DNA of 64,000 bases, from contig NZ_CP045309.1 of NCBI RefSeq assembly GCF_009671205.1, forward strand, positions 4,402,001 through 4,466,000, read 5' to 3'. Source of the DNA: Micromonospora terminaliae. Its GTDB lineage: Bacteria > Actinomycetota > Actinomycetes > Mycobacteriales > Micromonosporaceae. Below are positions 6,877 to 15,371 of the stretch, in pieces (within the stretch, counting starts at the first letter, position 1; the number at the start of each line of letters is the position of its first letter). A model generated the notes under the pieces. That model did not search any database. It saw only the letters and a program-made list of their open reading frames with translations, and was not told the DNA's origin. Both the position numbers and the translations under genes were made by a program.

Positions 6877-8937
6877 ATGTCGCACGGCGAGGAACTGTTC
6901 GCCCTGAGCGGGGACGTGACCACGGAGCCCAGCTTCGAGTCCGCTCTGCGGGGGTACGACAAACGACAGGTCGACCGCTACGTCGCTCGTGCGGAGCACG
7001 AGATCTCCGCGCTGACGAACGAGCGGGAACAGGCGTACACCCAGATCCACAAGCTGGCCGGCCAGGTCGAGGTGCTGCAACGCGACCTCGCCCAGGTGCG
7101 CAAGCAGGTGGGCGTGGTCGACCGGGCCTCGTTCCGGCACCTCGGTCCCCGGGTCGAACAGATCCTCACCATGGCCGAGGAACAGGCCGACGACATCCTG
7201 GCCGCCGCCAACGAGGAGATCGAAGCCCGGCGGGCGGCCGCCGAGCACATCATCGAGGAGGCCCGGGAGCAGGCGGCCCAGGCCCTCAAGGACTTCGAGA
7301 TCGCCCTCGCCGCCCGCCGGGCCGAGGAGGAGCGGCACACCGCCGCCCGCAAGGCCGAGGCCGAGGCCACGCTCTCCGCCGCCAAGGCCGAGGCGGAGAA
7401 GCTGCGGAAGACCGCCCAGGACGCGCTGGCCAAGGCCCAGCAGGAGGCCACCCAGCTGCGGGACACCGCCAAGGAGATCCACGCCCGCGCCCAGCAGGAG
7501 TCCGCCCGGTTGCGCGAGACGGCCAAGGAGGCGCTCGCCAAGGCCCAGCAGGAGGCCACCCAGCTCCGCGAGGCGGCCAAGGAGATGCACGCCAAGGCCC
7601 AGCAGGAAGCCAAGCGGCTCACCGACTCCGCGGCCGAGGCCGGCCGGGCCACCCACGCCAAGGCGCTCGCCGAGGCCAAGAAGATCGTCGATGACGCGGA
7701 GGAGGCCGCGAAGGTCACCCGCGGCCGGGCCCGCACCGAGGCCAACCGGCTCACCACCGAGGCCGCCGAGGCCGGCAAGCGCAACCGCGCCGAGGTCGAG
7801 GCGTACGTGCAGCGGATGCGCACCGAGACCGAGGCCTACGTCCAGCAGGCCCGCGCACAGACCCAGCAGGAGCTGGGCGCCTGGCGGGCCGGCATCGAGA
7901 AGGAGGTCAAGGCCCGGCGGGACACGGCGGAGAAGGAGCTGGCCCAGCGCCGCGCCACCGCCGAGCAGGAGTTCGCCAAGCGCCGCGACGAGCTGGAGAA
8001 GCAGCACACCAAGCGGCAGGACGAACTGGAGAAGGCGTACACGGCCCGGCGCACCGAGATCGAGCAGGGCGCGGCGGAGCTCCGGCAGGCGGCCGAGCGG
8101 GACGCGCTCACCATGCGCCAGCGGGCCGAGGAGGAGGCCGCCGAGCTGCTCCGCCGGACCGAGGAGGACGCCGCCGGCAAACGCCGCAAGGCCGACGAGC
8201 ACGTGGCCGCCTCCCGCCGCCAGTTCGAGGAGTACGCGGCCACCACCCAGCAGCACCTGGCCACCACCCAGCAGCACCTCGCCGCCACCCAGCAGGAGGT
8301 GGCCGCCGGCCGGCAGCAGCTCGCCCAGGTGATGCTGGAGATCGCCAACGCCCAGCAGGAGCTCGCCGACCTGCGCACGGAGACCTGGAAGTCCCGGCAG
8401 GAGTCCGACGACCTCCAGCGCCGGCTCATCGAGCTGCGCGCCGAGGCCGGACCGGCCGGCCTCGCGGCCACCCCCGTCGACCCGGCCGAGCTGGCCGCGG
8501 CGCCGGGCGGCGGCGACGCGGGCGGCACGCCGGCGGGCGACCGGACCCCGGTGCCCGCCGGTGCCAAGGGCACCACGACGCCTTCCCCCAACGGCGGCGC
8601 CCCGGCGGAGGCCGGCGAGCCGACGGCGGACGGCGCAAAAGCCCGCCCGGTCGCGGAGCCGGCGGCGGACGGCGCGAAGGCCCGCCCCGTCGCGGAGCCG
8701 GCGGCGGACGGCGCGAAGGCCCGCCCCGTCGCGGAGCCGGTGACCACGGTGGACGGCTCGGGCGCCAGCGCCGGCGTGGACGGCGAGCCGACCGTCGCCG
8801 CCGTGCCCGGCGAGGGCGGCCGTGGCGCCACCCCCACGAAGATCACCAGCACCGGCGAGAACGGCAAGCGCCCCACCAAGCCGACCACCGACGAGCGCAG
8901 CGCGAAGCCGAGCACGGTCACCGTCGACAAGGAGTGA
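6877..8937 (+). CDS. Large DivIVA-like coiled-coil protein with repeats
   Basis: A 686-residue protein. Residues about 17-60 (PSFESALRGYDKRQVDRYVARAEHEISAL) form a DivIVA-type N-terminal domain. A long coiled coil runs to about residue 530, including four near-identical 18-residue repeats of the type TAKEALAKAQQEATQLRE (7411-7626). After it comes a disordered, Pro/Ala/Gly-rich tail holding three 13-residue repeats ADGAKARPVAEPA (8626-8742). It is likely a cytoplasmic scaffold for polar growth or septation, paralogous to the protein at 5452. The start is ATG 6877 with no strong Shine-Dalgarno sequence. The upstream palindrome suggests separate regulation. The repeats are clean at DNA level too and could change copy number. 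Confidence 0.85.
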   Translation: MSHGEELFALSGDVTTEPSFESALRGYDKRQVDRYVARAEHEISALTNEREQAYTQIHKLAGQVEVLQRDLAQVRKQVGVVDRASFRHLGPRVEQILTMAEEQADDILAAANEEIEARRAAAEHIIEEAREQAAQALKDFEIALAARRAEEERHTAARKAEAEATLSAAKAEAEKLRKTAQDALAKAQQEATQLRDTAKEIHARAQQESARLRETAKEALAKAQQEATQLREAAKEMHAKAQQEAKRLTDSAAEAGRATHAKALAEAKKIVDDAEEAAKVTRGRARTEANRLTTEAAEAGKRNRAEVEAYVQRMRTETEAYVQQARAQTQQELGAWRAGIEKEVKARRDTAEKELAQRRATAEQEFAKRRDELEKQHTKRQDELEKAYTARRTEIEQGAAELRQAAERDALTMRQRAEEEAAELLRRTEEDAAGKRRKADEHVAASRRQFEEYAATTQQHLATTQQHLAATQQEVAAGRQQLAQVMLEIANAQQELADLRTETWKSRQESDDLQRRLIELRAEAGPAGLAATPVDPAELAAAPGGGDAGGTPAGDRTPVPAGAKGTTTPSPNGGAPAEAGEPTADGAKARPVAEPAADGAKARPVAEPAADGAKARPVAEPVTTVDGSGASAGVDGEPTVAAVPGEGGRGATPTKITSTGENGKRPTKPTTDERSAKPSTVTVDKE
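7411..7626 (+). repeat. Four 54-bp in-frame repeats (18-residue coiled-coil units)
   Basis: Four consecutive units encode T/A-A-K/Q-E/D-x-x-A-K/R-A-Q-Q-E-A/S-x-x-L-R/T-E/D. They alternate, so that units 1 and 3 are the most alike and units 2 and 4 the most alike. This suggests growth by 108-bp steps. Confidence 0.75.
8626..8742 (+). repeat. Three 39-bp in-frame repeats in the disordered tail
   Basis: Three copies of a 39-bp unit encode ADGAKARPVAEPA. Copies 2 and 3 are essentially identical at DNA level, which indicates a recent duplication. Confidence 0.75.
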
Positions 8938-9181
8938 CCCGCCGCCACACCGCGCGCGCGAGGGCCACGCACCACCTCGCCGACGTGGCGGGGTCCGAGG
9001 CCCGGGGAAAGACCCACCTCGGCGAGCCGGCGACGCGGAACACGCGCGCACCGGGCGAAGGGATGGCCCGGGCGGGCGTCGACCGCTAACCTGCGGGCAG
9101 AAGAGGGCCGGATCCATCCGGTCCTCACGGTCCGCCGCAGGGGCGCTCCGCCGGGCCGGAGCGGGAGCCGGGGAGGCACGG

Positions 9182-10585
9182 GTGTCGCAGGAGGGATCCG
9201 CCGCCCCGGACGACGATCCGCTGGAGCCGCTGCGCCCCGAGCCCGATCCCACCGACCCGAGCGCCAGACCCCGCCACGCGGCCGCCGAGGAGACGATCGG
9301 CAGCACCGGACCAGCAGCCAGCCCGAGATCAGCAGCCAGCCCGGGATCAGCAGCCGGCGCGGGACCGGCCGACAGCCCGGGACCAACAGCCGACACGGGA
9401 CCGGCCGACAGCGCGGGACCGGCCGACAGCACGGGACCGGCCGACAGCACGGGACCAACAGCCGGCACGGGACGCGCCGGCAGGCCCGGGCTGGCCGAAC
9501 TCGGTGTGGAGACCGAGCCGACCGAGTTCGAGCCGAGCGGGCGCTTCGGCGTACCGGGCCGGCCGCTGCGGCGCAGCAGCTTCCTCATCGGCTTCACCGG
9601 GGCACTGGGCGTGCTGCTGGCGTACGCGGTGTTCCTGGGCGTGCGGAACTCGGCCGGCATCCTGGTGCTGGTGGTGATCGCGCTGTTCCTGGCGGTCGGC
9701 CTGCACCCCGCCGTGGTGCGCTTGCGCCGCTGGGGGCTGCCGCACGGACTGGCCGTCGCGGTGGTGACGCTGACCGTCGTGCTGCTGATCGTCGGCGGGC
9801 TGCTGGCCCTCGTGCCGCCCGTGGTGACCCAGTCCGGGCAGTTCATCGAGCACCTTCCCGGCTACGTCGACGACCTGCGCCGCAACCCGACGGTCAACGA
9901 CCTCGTCGAGCGCTACGACGTGATGGAGCGCGTCCAGTCGGCCGCGAACGCCACCACCATCGGCCGGGCCCTCGGCGGTGTGCTGGGCGGCGCGCAGCTC
10001 ATCTTCGGCACCATCTTCCGGGCGCTGACCGTGCTGGTGCTGACGATCTACTTCCTGGCCTACTTCAACAAGCTGCGCGACCTCGGGTACGCGCTGGTGC
10101 CCCGGTCCCGCCGGGAGCGGGTCCGCCTGATCGGCGACGAGATCCTCACCCGGGTCGGCGCGTACATGGTGGGCGCGCTGACCATCGCGGTGCTGGCCGG
10201 GGCGAGCACGTTCGTGTTCGCCCTGGTGGTCGGTCTGCCGTACCCCTTCGCCCTGGCCGTGGTGGTCGCGGTGACCGACCTGATCCCGCAGATCGGCGCG
10301 ACCCTGGGCGCCGTGGTGGTGACCCTGGTCGGGCTCGCCACGGACCTGCCGGTCGGCATCGCCTGCCTGGTCTTCTTCCTGATCTACCAGCAGGTCGAGA
10401 ACTACCTGATCTACCCCAAGATCATGCGCCGCGCGGTCTCGGTCAACGAGGTGGCGGCGCTGCTCGCGGCCCTGCTCGGGGTGTCGCTGCTGGGCGTGGT
10501 CGGCGCGCTGATCGCCATCCCCACCGTGGCCGCGCTCCAGCTCATCCTGCGCGAGGTCGTGCTGCCGCGGCAGGAGTCCCGTTGA
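9182..10585 (+). CDS. AI-2E transporter family (PerM-like) membrane protein
   Basis: A 467-residue protein. After a disordered, repeat-containing N-terminal region of about 120 residues come about eight transmembrane helices (from FLIGFTGALGVLLAYAVFLGV near residue 138) and the PerM/AI-2E-family C-terminal block with ADVIPxxG-like VTDLIPQIGATLG and YQQVENYLIYPKIM. The family covers putative exporters and some ion antiporters; the substrate cannot be assigned. The GTG at 9182 is chosen because GGGGAGG lies 6 bases upstream; the open frame further upstream overlaps the coiled-coil gene and is not needed. It ends 3 bases before the convergent hydrolase gene. Confidence 0.88.
   Translation: MSQEGSAAPDDDPLEPLRPEPDPTDPSARPRHAAAEETIGSTGPAASPRSAASPGSAAGAGPADSPGPTADTGPADSAGPADSTGPADSTGPTAGTGRAGRPGLAELGVETEPTEFEPSGRFGVPGRPLRRSSFLIGFTGALGVLLAYAVFLGVRNSAGILVLVVIALFLAVGLHPAVVRLRRWGLPHGLAVAVVTLTVVLLIVGGLLALVPPVVTQSGQFIEHLPGYVDDLRRNPTVNDLVERYDVMERVQSAANATTIGRALGGVLGGAQLIFGTIFRALTVLVLTIYFLAYFNKLRDLGYALVPRSRRERVRLIGDEILTRVGAYMVGALTIAVLAGASTFVFALVVGLPYPFALAVVVAVTDLIPQIGATLGAVVVTLVGLATDLPVGIACLVFFLIYQQVENYLIYPKIMRRAVSVNEVAALLAALLGVSLLGVVGALIAIPTVAALQLILREVVLPRQESR
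9300..9475 (+). repeat. Minisatellite of 18-bp units in the AI-2E family gene
   Basis: Degenerate tandem units encode the hexapeptide G-P-A-D-S-T and variants, with the core GGACCGGCCGACAGC repeated. The cluster lies in the poorly conserved N-terminal region, where length changes in whole codons would be tolerated. Confidence 0.75.
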
Positions 10586-10588
10586 CGC

Positions 10589-11398
10589 TCAGCCGGCGCG
10601 GCGCTGCTCCGGGCCGGGCACCGGGGTGTCCGCGAAGGCGGCCACCGTCCGGTCGGCGTAGGCGCTGACGTCGCCGGTCTCCATCGGGCCGTCCCAGGTG
10701 GTCGGCAGCGGGACCGGCGCTGCCGGGTTGACCCGCTTGACGATCTCGTTGAGCACGGTCTCCGCGTCGCCGACCCAGAGGTGCTTGGCGCCGGGCACCC
10801 CGACCACCTCGGCCTGGGGCACGGCGGCGAAGCGCTGCCGGGCCTCCTCCGGGCGCAGGTAGTCGTCGAACTCGGGAACCAGGGCGGTGAGCGGGCGGCC
10901 GGACGCGGCCCAGACGGCCAGGTCCTCCGGCTGGGAGTAGCGCAGCGGCGGGGAGAGCAGGATGGCGCCGGCCACCGCCGGGTCGCACCCGTACTTCAGC
11001 GCCAGGTCGGTGCCGAACGACCAGCCGACCAGCCAGATGTCCGGCAGTTCGTGGAACTCGGCGTACTCGATGGCGGCGGCCACGTCGAAGCGCTCGCCGA
11101 CCGCGCCGTCGAAGGCTCCCTCGCTGGTGCCGCGGACGCTGCTGGTGCCCCGGGTGTTGAACCGGAGCACGGCCAGGTCGGCCAGCGCCGGCAGCCGCCA
11201 GGCCGCCTTGCGGAACACGTGGCTGTCCATCATCCCGCCGTGGGTGGGCAGCGGGTGCAGGCAGACCAGGGTGGCGACCGGCTCGCGATCCAGCGGCCGG
11301 GCCAGCTCGCCGACCAGCTTCAGCCCGTCGGCGGTGTGCAGCTCGATGTCCTCCCGGCGACCGGGCAGGATCGACGACGCACGGATCGGTGTGCTCAC
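10589..11398 (-). CDS. Alpha/beta hydrolase family protein
   Basis: A 269-residue protein of the alpha/beta hydrolase fold. It has an oxyanion-region LHPLPTHGGMMDSHVF, a nucleophile elbow GWSFGTDLAL with the serine, an acid region (VPEFDDYLRPEE) and the late histidine in PGAKHLWVGD. Proteins with this LHPxPxxGG pattern resemble bacterial dienelactone-hydrolase-like and CocE/YfhR-like esterases; the substrate is unknown. The GTG start at 11398 is used. It is convergent with the AI-2E gene (3-base gap) and has no obvious operon partner. Confidence 0.82.
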   Translation of the reverse strand: MSTPIRASSILPGRREDIELHTADGLKLVGELARPLDREPVATLVCLHPLPTHGGMMDSHVFRKAAWRLPALADLAVLRFNTRGTSSVRGTSEGAFDGAVGERFDVAAAIEYAEFHELPDIWLVGWSFGTDLALKYGCDPAVAGAILLSPPLRYSQPEDLAVWAASGRPLTALVPEFDDYLRPEEARQRFAAVPQAEVVGVPGAKHLWVGDAETVLNEIVKRVNPAAPVPLPTTWDGPMETGDVSAYADRTVAAFADTPVPGPEQRRAG

Positions 11399-11464
11399 CG
11401 GTCCAGTCTCCCGCGCCCCCGCCCGCGCCGCCCGCCGGGGCGGAAACAGGGTGATCCAGATCGC

Positions 11465-11791
11465 TCAGCCGTAGCGCGGGGCGCTCCGGCCGCGCTGGAG
11501 GTTCGGCCCGCGCCGGTCCCGGGCCCGCCAGCAGCCGCTGTGCCAGTGCCGGCGGTCGGTCAGGTCGCCCCGGTCGTCGGCCGGCCAGGCCACCACGTGC
11601 GCCACCCCGGGGCGGATCTCCTGGTCACAGCCGGGGCACCGGTACGTCTTGGCCGACGCCCCGCCGGCGATCCCGCGCACCTGCCAGTCGCCGTCGCGCC
11701 ACTGCTGGACGGTCGGCACACCGTGGCGGGCCCGCTCGGCGTCCAGCTGGGGGTTGTCGTCCCGGCGGGGACGGTTGCGACGGGGGCTCAC
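11465..11791 (-). CDS. Small zinc-ribbon-like hypothetical protein
   Basis: A 108-residue basic protein. A CPGCDQEI motif followed by HWHSGCW about 35 residues later gives a possible Cys/His zinc site. The N-terminus is Arg-rich (SPRRNRPRRDD). Homologues are widespread in Actinobacteria and often labelled ATP/GTP-binding protein without evidence; no P-loop is present here. Of three in-frame starts (TTG 11800, GTG 11797, GTG 11791) the last best fits the family N-terminus. Function is unknown. Confidence 0.7.
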   Translation of the reverse strand: MSPRRNRPRRDDNPQLDAERARHGVPTVQQWRDGDWQVRGIAGGASAKTYRCPGCDQEIRPGVAHVVAWPADDRGDLTDRRHWHSGCWRARDRRGPNLQRGRSAPRYG

Positions 11792-11857
11792 GGTCACCAA
11801 GCGTACGGTCCGCCGGCCGGACCGGCCCGGGTCGGGCGGCCCGGCCGGCGGACCGGG

Positions 11858-12925
11858 TCACTTCCAGGTCTCCGGGTCGGTCAGGTCCTTCGCCACCTGC
11901 GCCCCGGCCAGCACGGTCGCCATGTCGGCCTCGGTGAACGTCGGCTTGTCCTTGAGGTAGCCGTCGGTCCACTCGGGGCCGAGATCGGCGGTCAGGTGCG
12001 CCTGGGGGATGCCGAGGAGTTCGAGCTTCGTACCGGCCGGGTAGAGATAGGCGGGACGGCCACCCACCGTGCGGTTGCTCTCGGCACGACCTCCCGAGAT
12101 CTGCGCCCCGTACAGCAGTTGCACCCACATGCTCGCCGGCTCCCTGAAGACGGTGAGCTGGACCGTGAGGCTGCCCGGGAAGGCGGCGACGTCGACGGTG
12201 CAAGAGGTCACCTTCGCGCCCTCCGGCAACGTGTCGAGCTTCAGCGGTGCCGCACACCGCCGCGCCTCATTCCAGCGGAGCGCGTCTACGGCCCCGGCCA
12301 GCGCGCGCCGGTCGCCGCCGAGCATGCTGGCCCTGGCGTACAGGCCCGGGGCGGGCTGCCAGGTCTTGACCAGCCCGCCGGTGGTGCCCCCCACCTGCCG
12401 GATCTCGCCGTCGAAGGTCGGTCGCACCGGAACCGCCGAGGCCGGGAAGCCTTCGATCCCGTACTCGAACGGCTGCGCGGAACGGTTCACCTCGACCAGG
12501 ACCGGCCGCCCGCTCCCGACGCTGAGCCGGATCGACTCGCCGCTCAACCCGTCGCTGGCCCAGCGCAGGTAGCGGGCCCGGCCGGTGTCGATGCCCAGGT
12601 GCATGACCTGCGGGTCGCTGCCGACCAGGTCGGGCCGCTGGGCCGCCCCCGGTACCCCGTCGGCGCGGGGCGGCACTGGCGGGGCGGCGGCCGGGGTGGC
12701 CGCGCCCCAGGGCAGCCGCCCGGACAGCCCGCCGAGGTCCGTGCCGGCCACCCCGACGAAGCCGAGAACCCCGACCAGGGCCAGGGCCGTTCCGGTGGTG
12801 GTCCGGCGGCGCAGCTGCCGGCGGCGGCCCCGGGCGCGGGACTCCCGCAGGAGGCGGTGGGTGTCGGTCTCCCCCTCGGCGTGCTCCCGCAGCACCGAGG
12901 TGATCCGCTGGTCGAGGTCGGTCAC
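11858..12925 (-). CDS. Single-pass membrane protein partner of the SigE-family sigma factor (putative anti-sigma)
   Basis: A 355-residue protein. It has a cytosolic N-terminal region of about 55 residues (TDLDQRITSVLREHAEGETDTHRLL), an Arg-rich stretch, one transmembrane helix (about 57-80, TTTGTALALVGVLGFVGVAG) and a large extracytoplasmic region of unknown fold. The GTG start overlaps the sigma-factor stop by 4 bases (GTGA) and has AAGGGGAG upstream, so the two are translationally coupled. The topology and coupling are typical of anti-sigma or regulator partners of actinobacterial SigE-family sigma factors, but there is no clear ZAS or RskA domain, so the role is inferred from context. Confidence 0.72.
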   Translation of the reverse strand: MTDLDQRITSVLREHAEGETDTHRLLRESRARGRRRQLRRRTTTGTALALVGVLGFVGVAGTDLGGLSGRLPWGAATPAAAPPVPPRADGVPGAAQRPDLVGSDPQVMHLGIDTGRARYLRWASDGLSGESIRLSVGSGRPVLVEVNRSAQPFEYGIEGFPASAVPVRPTFDGEIRQVGGTTGGLVKTWQPAPGLYARASMLGGDRRALAGAVDALRWNEARRCAAPLKLDTLPEGAKVTSCTVDVAAFPGSLTVQLTVFREPASMWVQLLYGAQISGGRAESNRTVGGRPAYLYPAGTKLELLGIPQAHLTADLGPEWTDGYLKDKPTFTEADMATVLAGAQVAKDLTDPETWK

Positions 12926-13419
12926 GGCCGGCTCCCCTTGGTCGTCGTCGGGGCGCCGCAGCGCTCCCGGAGCTGGGCGAGCGCCCGCATCGCGTGGGTG
13001 CGGACGGTGACCGGCGAGCAGTCGAGGATCTGGGCGATGGTCGCGTCGTCCAGGTCCTCGTAGTAGCGCAGCACCAGCACGGCGCGCTGGCGGTCCGGGA
13101 GGGCGCGGATCAGCCGCCACATCTCGTCCCGGTCGGCCGCCTCGCCGCCCAGGTCACCGCGCTCGGGCCGCTCGGCGAAGCTGTCCACGGCCAGCTCGCG
13201 GCTGGACCGCCGGCGCCACCACGACGTGTTCGCGTTGACCAGCATCCGCCGCACGTACACGTCGGGCCGGTCGGCCCGGGCGATCTTCCGCCAGTGCACG
13301 TACGCGCGGGCCAGGACATCCTGGGTCAGGTCCTCGGCGCGGTGCTCGTCGCCGGTCAGCAGCCGGGCCAGGCGCAACAGGGCCGGGCCGCGGCTGCCGA
13401 CGTACTCCTCGAAGGTCAC
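12922..13419 (-). CDS. SigE-family ECF RNA polymerase sigma factor
   Basis: A 165-residue extracytoplasmic-function sigma factor. Region 2 (FEEYVGSRGPALLRLARLLTGDEHRAEDLTQDVLARAYVHWRKI) includes the core-binding and -10 recognition helices. Region 4 (RALPDRQRAVLVLRYYEDLDDATIAQILDCSPVTVRTHAMRALAQLRE) carries the helix-turn-helix. It belongs to the SigE-like group common in Streptomyces and Micromonospora (not the S. coelicolor envelope-stress SigE itself by sequence alone). It is followed by a coupled membrane protein that may hold it inactive. A 6-bp inverted repeat (13421-13426 with 13435-13440) lies directly against the GTG start and could affect translation. Confidence 0.92.
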   Translation of the reverse strand: MTFEEYVGSRGPALLRLARLLTGDEHRAEDLTQDVLARAYVHWRKIARADRPDVYVRRMLVNANTSWWRRRSSRELAVDSFAERPERGDLGGEAADRDEMWRLIRALPDRQRAVLVLRYYEDLDDATIAQILDCSPVTVRTHAMRALAQLRERCGAPTTTKGSRP

Positions 13420-13460
13420 GCCCTGAAGACGCCGTCAGGGGCGCCCGTTGTTGACCCGGA

Positions 13461-15251
13461 TCAGCGCTTGGTGTGATCGCGGAAGCCGCGGCCGCTCTTG
13501 CGACCGAGGTAGCCGGCGGTGACCAGGTGCTCCAGCAGCGGCGCGGGGGCGAAGCCCGGCTCGCGCAGCTCCAGGTAGAGCTCCCGCTGGATGGCCAGCG
13601 AGACGTCCAGGCCGACCACGTCGAGCAGCTCGAACGGGCCCATGGGGTAGCCGCAGCCGAGCTTCATGGCGTAGTCGATGTCGTCGGCGGTCGAGTAACT
13701 GGCCTCCAGCATCTTCACCGCGTCGTTCAGGTACGGGAAGAGCAGCGCGTTGACGATGAACCCGGACCGGTCGCCGCAGACCACGCCGGTCTTGCCCAGC
13801 CCCGCGCAGACCGCCCGGGCGGTGGCGGCGGTCTCCGCCGAGGTGCGGATGGTCTGCACGATCTCCACGAGCGGCATGATCGGCGCCGGGTTGAAGAAGT
13901 GCAGGCCGATCACGTCGGCCGGCCGCTGGGTGGCCATGGCCACGTCGATCACCGGCAGCGACGAGGTGGTGGTGGCCAGCACGACGCCCGGCTTGCAGAT
14001 CTCGTCGAGGCTGGCGAAGAGGGCCTTCTTGACGCTCAGCTCCTCGACGACCGCCTCGACCACCAGGTCGACGTCGGCCAGGTGGTCAAGGGTGGCCGAC
14101 CAGGTGACCCGGCCCAGCGCGGCGTCCCGGTCCTCCTCGCTCAGCTTGCCCCGCACCACGCCCTTGTTCAGCGAGGTCTTGACCGCCTCGCAGACCTTGG
14201 CGGACTTCTCCGCGCCCCGGGTCACCGAGATGACCTCGTAGCCGGCCTTGGCGAAGACCTCGATGATCCCGGTGGCCATCGTCCCGGAGCCGACCACGCC
14301 GACCTTGGCGATCGCCCGGGCGCCGTCGGCGAGCGCCGCGCCCGTGCTCACCGGGGTGTGCTCGTCGGGTACGACCACCGGGGAGCCGGGCCGCTCGTAG
14401 GTGTAGAAGCCCCGGCCCGACTTCCGGCCCAGCAGGCCGGCCGTGACCATCTGCTTGATCAGCGGCACCGGGGCGTGCCGGCGGTCGCGGCCGCCGCGCC
14501 GGTACATGGTGTCCAGGATCTCGTACGCCGTGTCGAGGCCGATCAGGTCCATGAGCGCGAGCGGGCCCATGGGCAGGCCGCAGCCGAGCTTCATGGCCGC
14601 GTCGATGTCCTCGCGGGTCGCGTACCGGGACTCGAACATGCCGACCGCGTGGTTCAGGTAGCCGAACAGCAGCGCGTTGGCGATGAACCCGGCCCGGTCG
14701 CTGATCGTGACGTCGACCTTGCCGAGCCGCTCGCAGAGCGCCTCCACGTCGGCCACCACGTCGGCCGAGGTGACCACGGTGCGGACCACCTCGACCAGCT
14801 TCATGACCGGCGCTGGGTTGAAGAAGTGGATGCCGATGACCTGGTTGGGCCGGGTGGTGGCGACGGAGATCTCGGTGACGCTCAGGGACGAGGTGTTGGT
14901 GGCCAGGATGGCCTCGGGCTTGCAGACCCGGTCCAGTTCGGCGAAGATCCGCTGCTTCAGGTCCAGGTGCTCGGGCACCGCCTCGATCACCAGGTCCACC
15001 GAGTGCAGGGCGTCCAGCCCGACCTGCCAGTCGACCCGGGCCAGCAGCGCGTCCCGGTCGGCCTCGGCGAGCTTGCGCTTGGCGACGGCCCGGTCGGTCG
15101 AGCCGGTGAGGGTGGCCCGGCCACGCTCCACGGCGCCCGCGGAGATCTCGACGGCCACCACGTCGATGCCGTTGCGGGCGAACACCTCGACGATGCCGGC
15201 ACCCATGGTGCCCAGACCCACCACACCCACACTGGTGAACTCGCGCGCCAC
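13461..15251 (-). CDS. Tandem-duplicated 3-hydroxybutyryl-CoA dehydrogenase (two full modules fused)
   Basis: A 596-residue NAD(P)-dependent 3-hydroxyacyl-CoA dehydrogenase made of two complete copies of the usual 280-290-residue enzyme. Copy 1 begins VGVVGLGTMGAGIVEVFARNG and ends LLGRKSGRGFYTYE. Copy 2 begins VGVVGSGTMATGIIEVFAKAG (about residue 320) and ends YLGRKSGRGF. Both keep the HFFNPAP catalytic-histidine motif and the LGCGxPMGP(F/L)xLxDxxGLD C-terminal motif. The second Rossmann loop has Ala where the third glycycine position of GxGxxG normally sits. The GTG start at 15251 has AAGGGGAGG upstream; the open frame further upstream is discarded. It reduces acetoacetyl-CoA or oxidises 3-hydroxybutyryl-CoA. 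A single-module relative is at 27151. Confidence 0.93.
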   Translation of the reverse strand: MAREFTSVGVVGLGTMGAGIVEVFARNGIDVVAVEISAGAVERGRATLTGSTDRAVAKRKLAEADRDALLARVDWQVGLDALHSVDLVIEAVPEHLDLKQRIFAELDRVCKPEAILATNTSSLSVTEISVATTRPNQVIGIHFFNPAPVMKLVEVVRTVVTSADVVADVEALCERLGKVDVTISDRAGFIANALLFGYLNHAVGMFESRYATREDIDAAMKLGCGLPMGPLALMDLIGLDTAYEILDTMYRRGGRDRRHAPVPLIKQMVTAGLLGRKSGRGFYTYERPGSPVVVPDEHTPVSTGAALADGARAIAKVGVVGSGTMATGIIEVFAKAGYEVISVTRGAEKSAKVCEAVKTSLNKGVVRGKLSEEDRDAALGRVTWSATLDHLADVDLVVEAVVEELSVKKALFASLDEICKPGVVLATTTSSLPVIDVAMATQRPADVIGLHFFNPAPIMPLVEIVQTIRTSAETAATARAVCAGLGKTGVVCGDRSGFIVNALLFPYLNDAVKMLEASYSTADDIDYAMKLGCGYPMGPFELLDVVGLDVSLAIQRELYLELREPGFAPAPLLEHLVTAGYLGRKSGRGFRDHTKR

Positions 15252-15371
15252 GACCGGCCTCCCCTTGGTCCGACTCCGCCGGCATGAACGGCGGCTAAGG
15301 TTATGCGCCGGAGTCTGCCACGTGACGCTGCGTTGTCGAGACGCCGTGGGATATTTCACGCACCGCGGCGG

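Noticed and set aside
6778..9846. Long reading frame of 1022 residues on the minus strand across the coiled-coil and AI-2E genes
   Set aside because: It overlaps two well supported plus-strand genes and is Leu/Gly/Pro-rich without any family motif; a by-product of GC-rich codon bias.
13473..15287. Open frame of 604 residues on the plus strand opposite the dehydrogenase fusion
   Set aside because: It has no motifs and lies entirely against a well supported gene.
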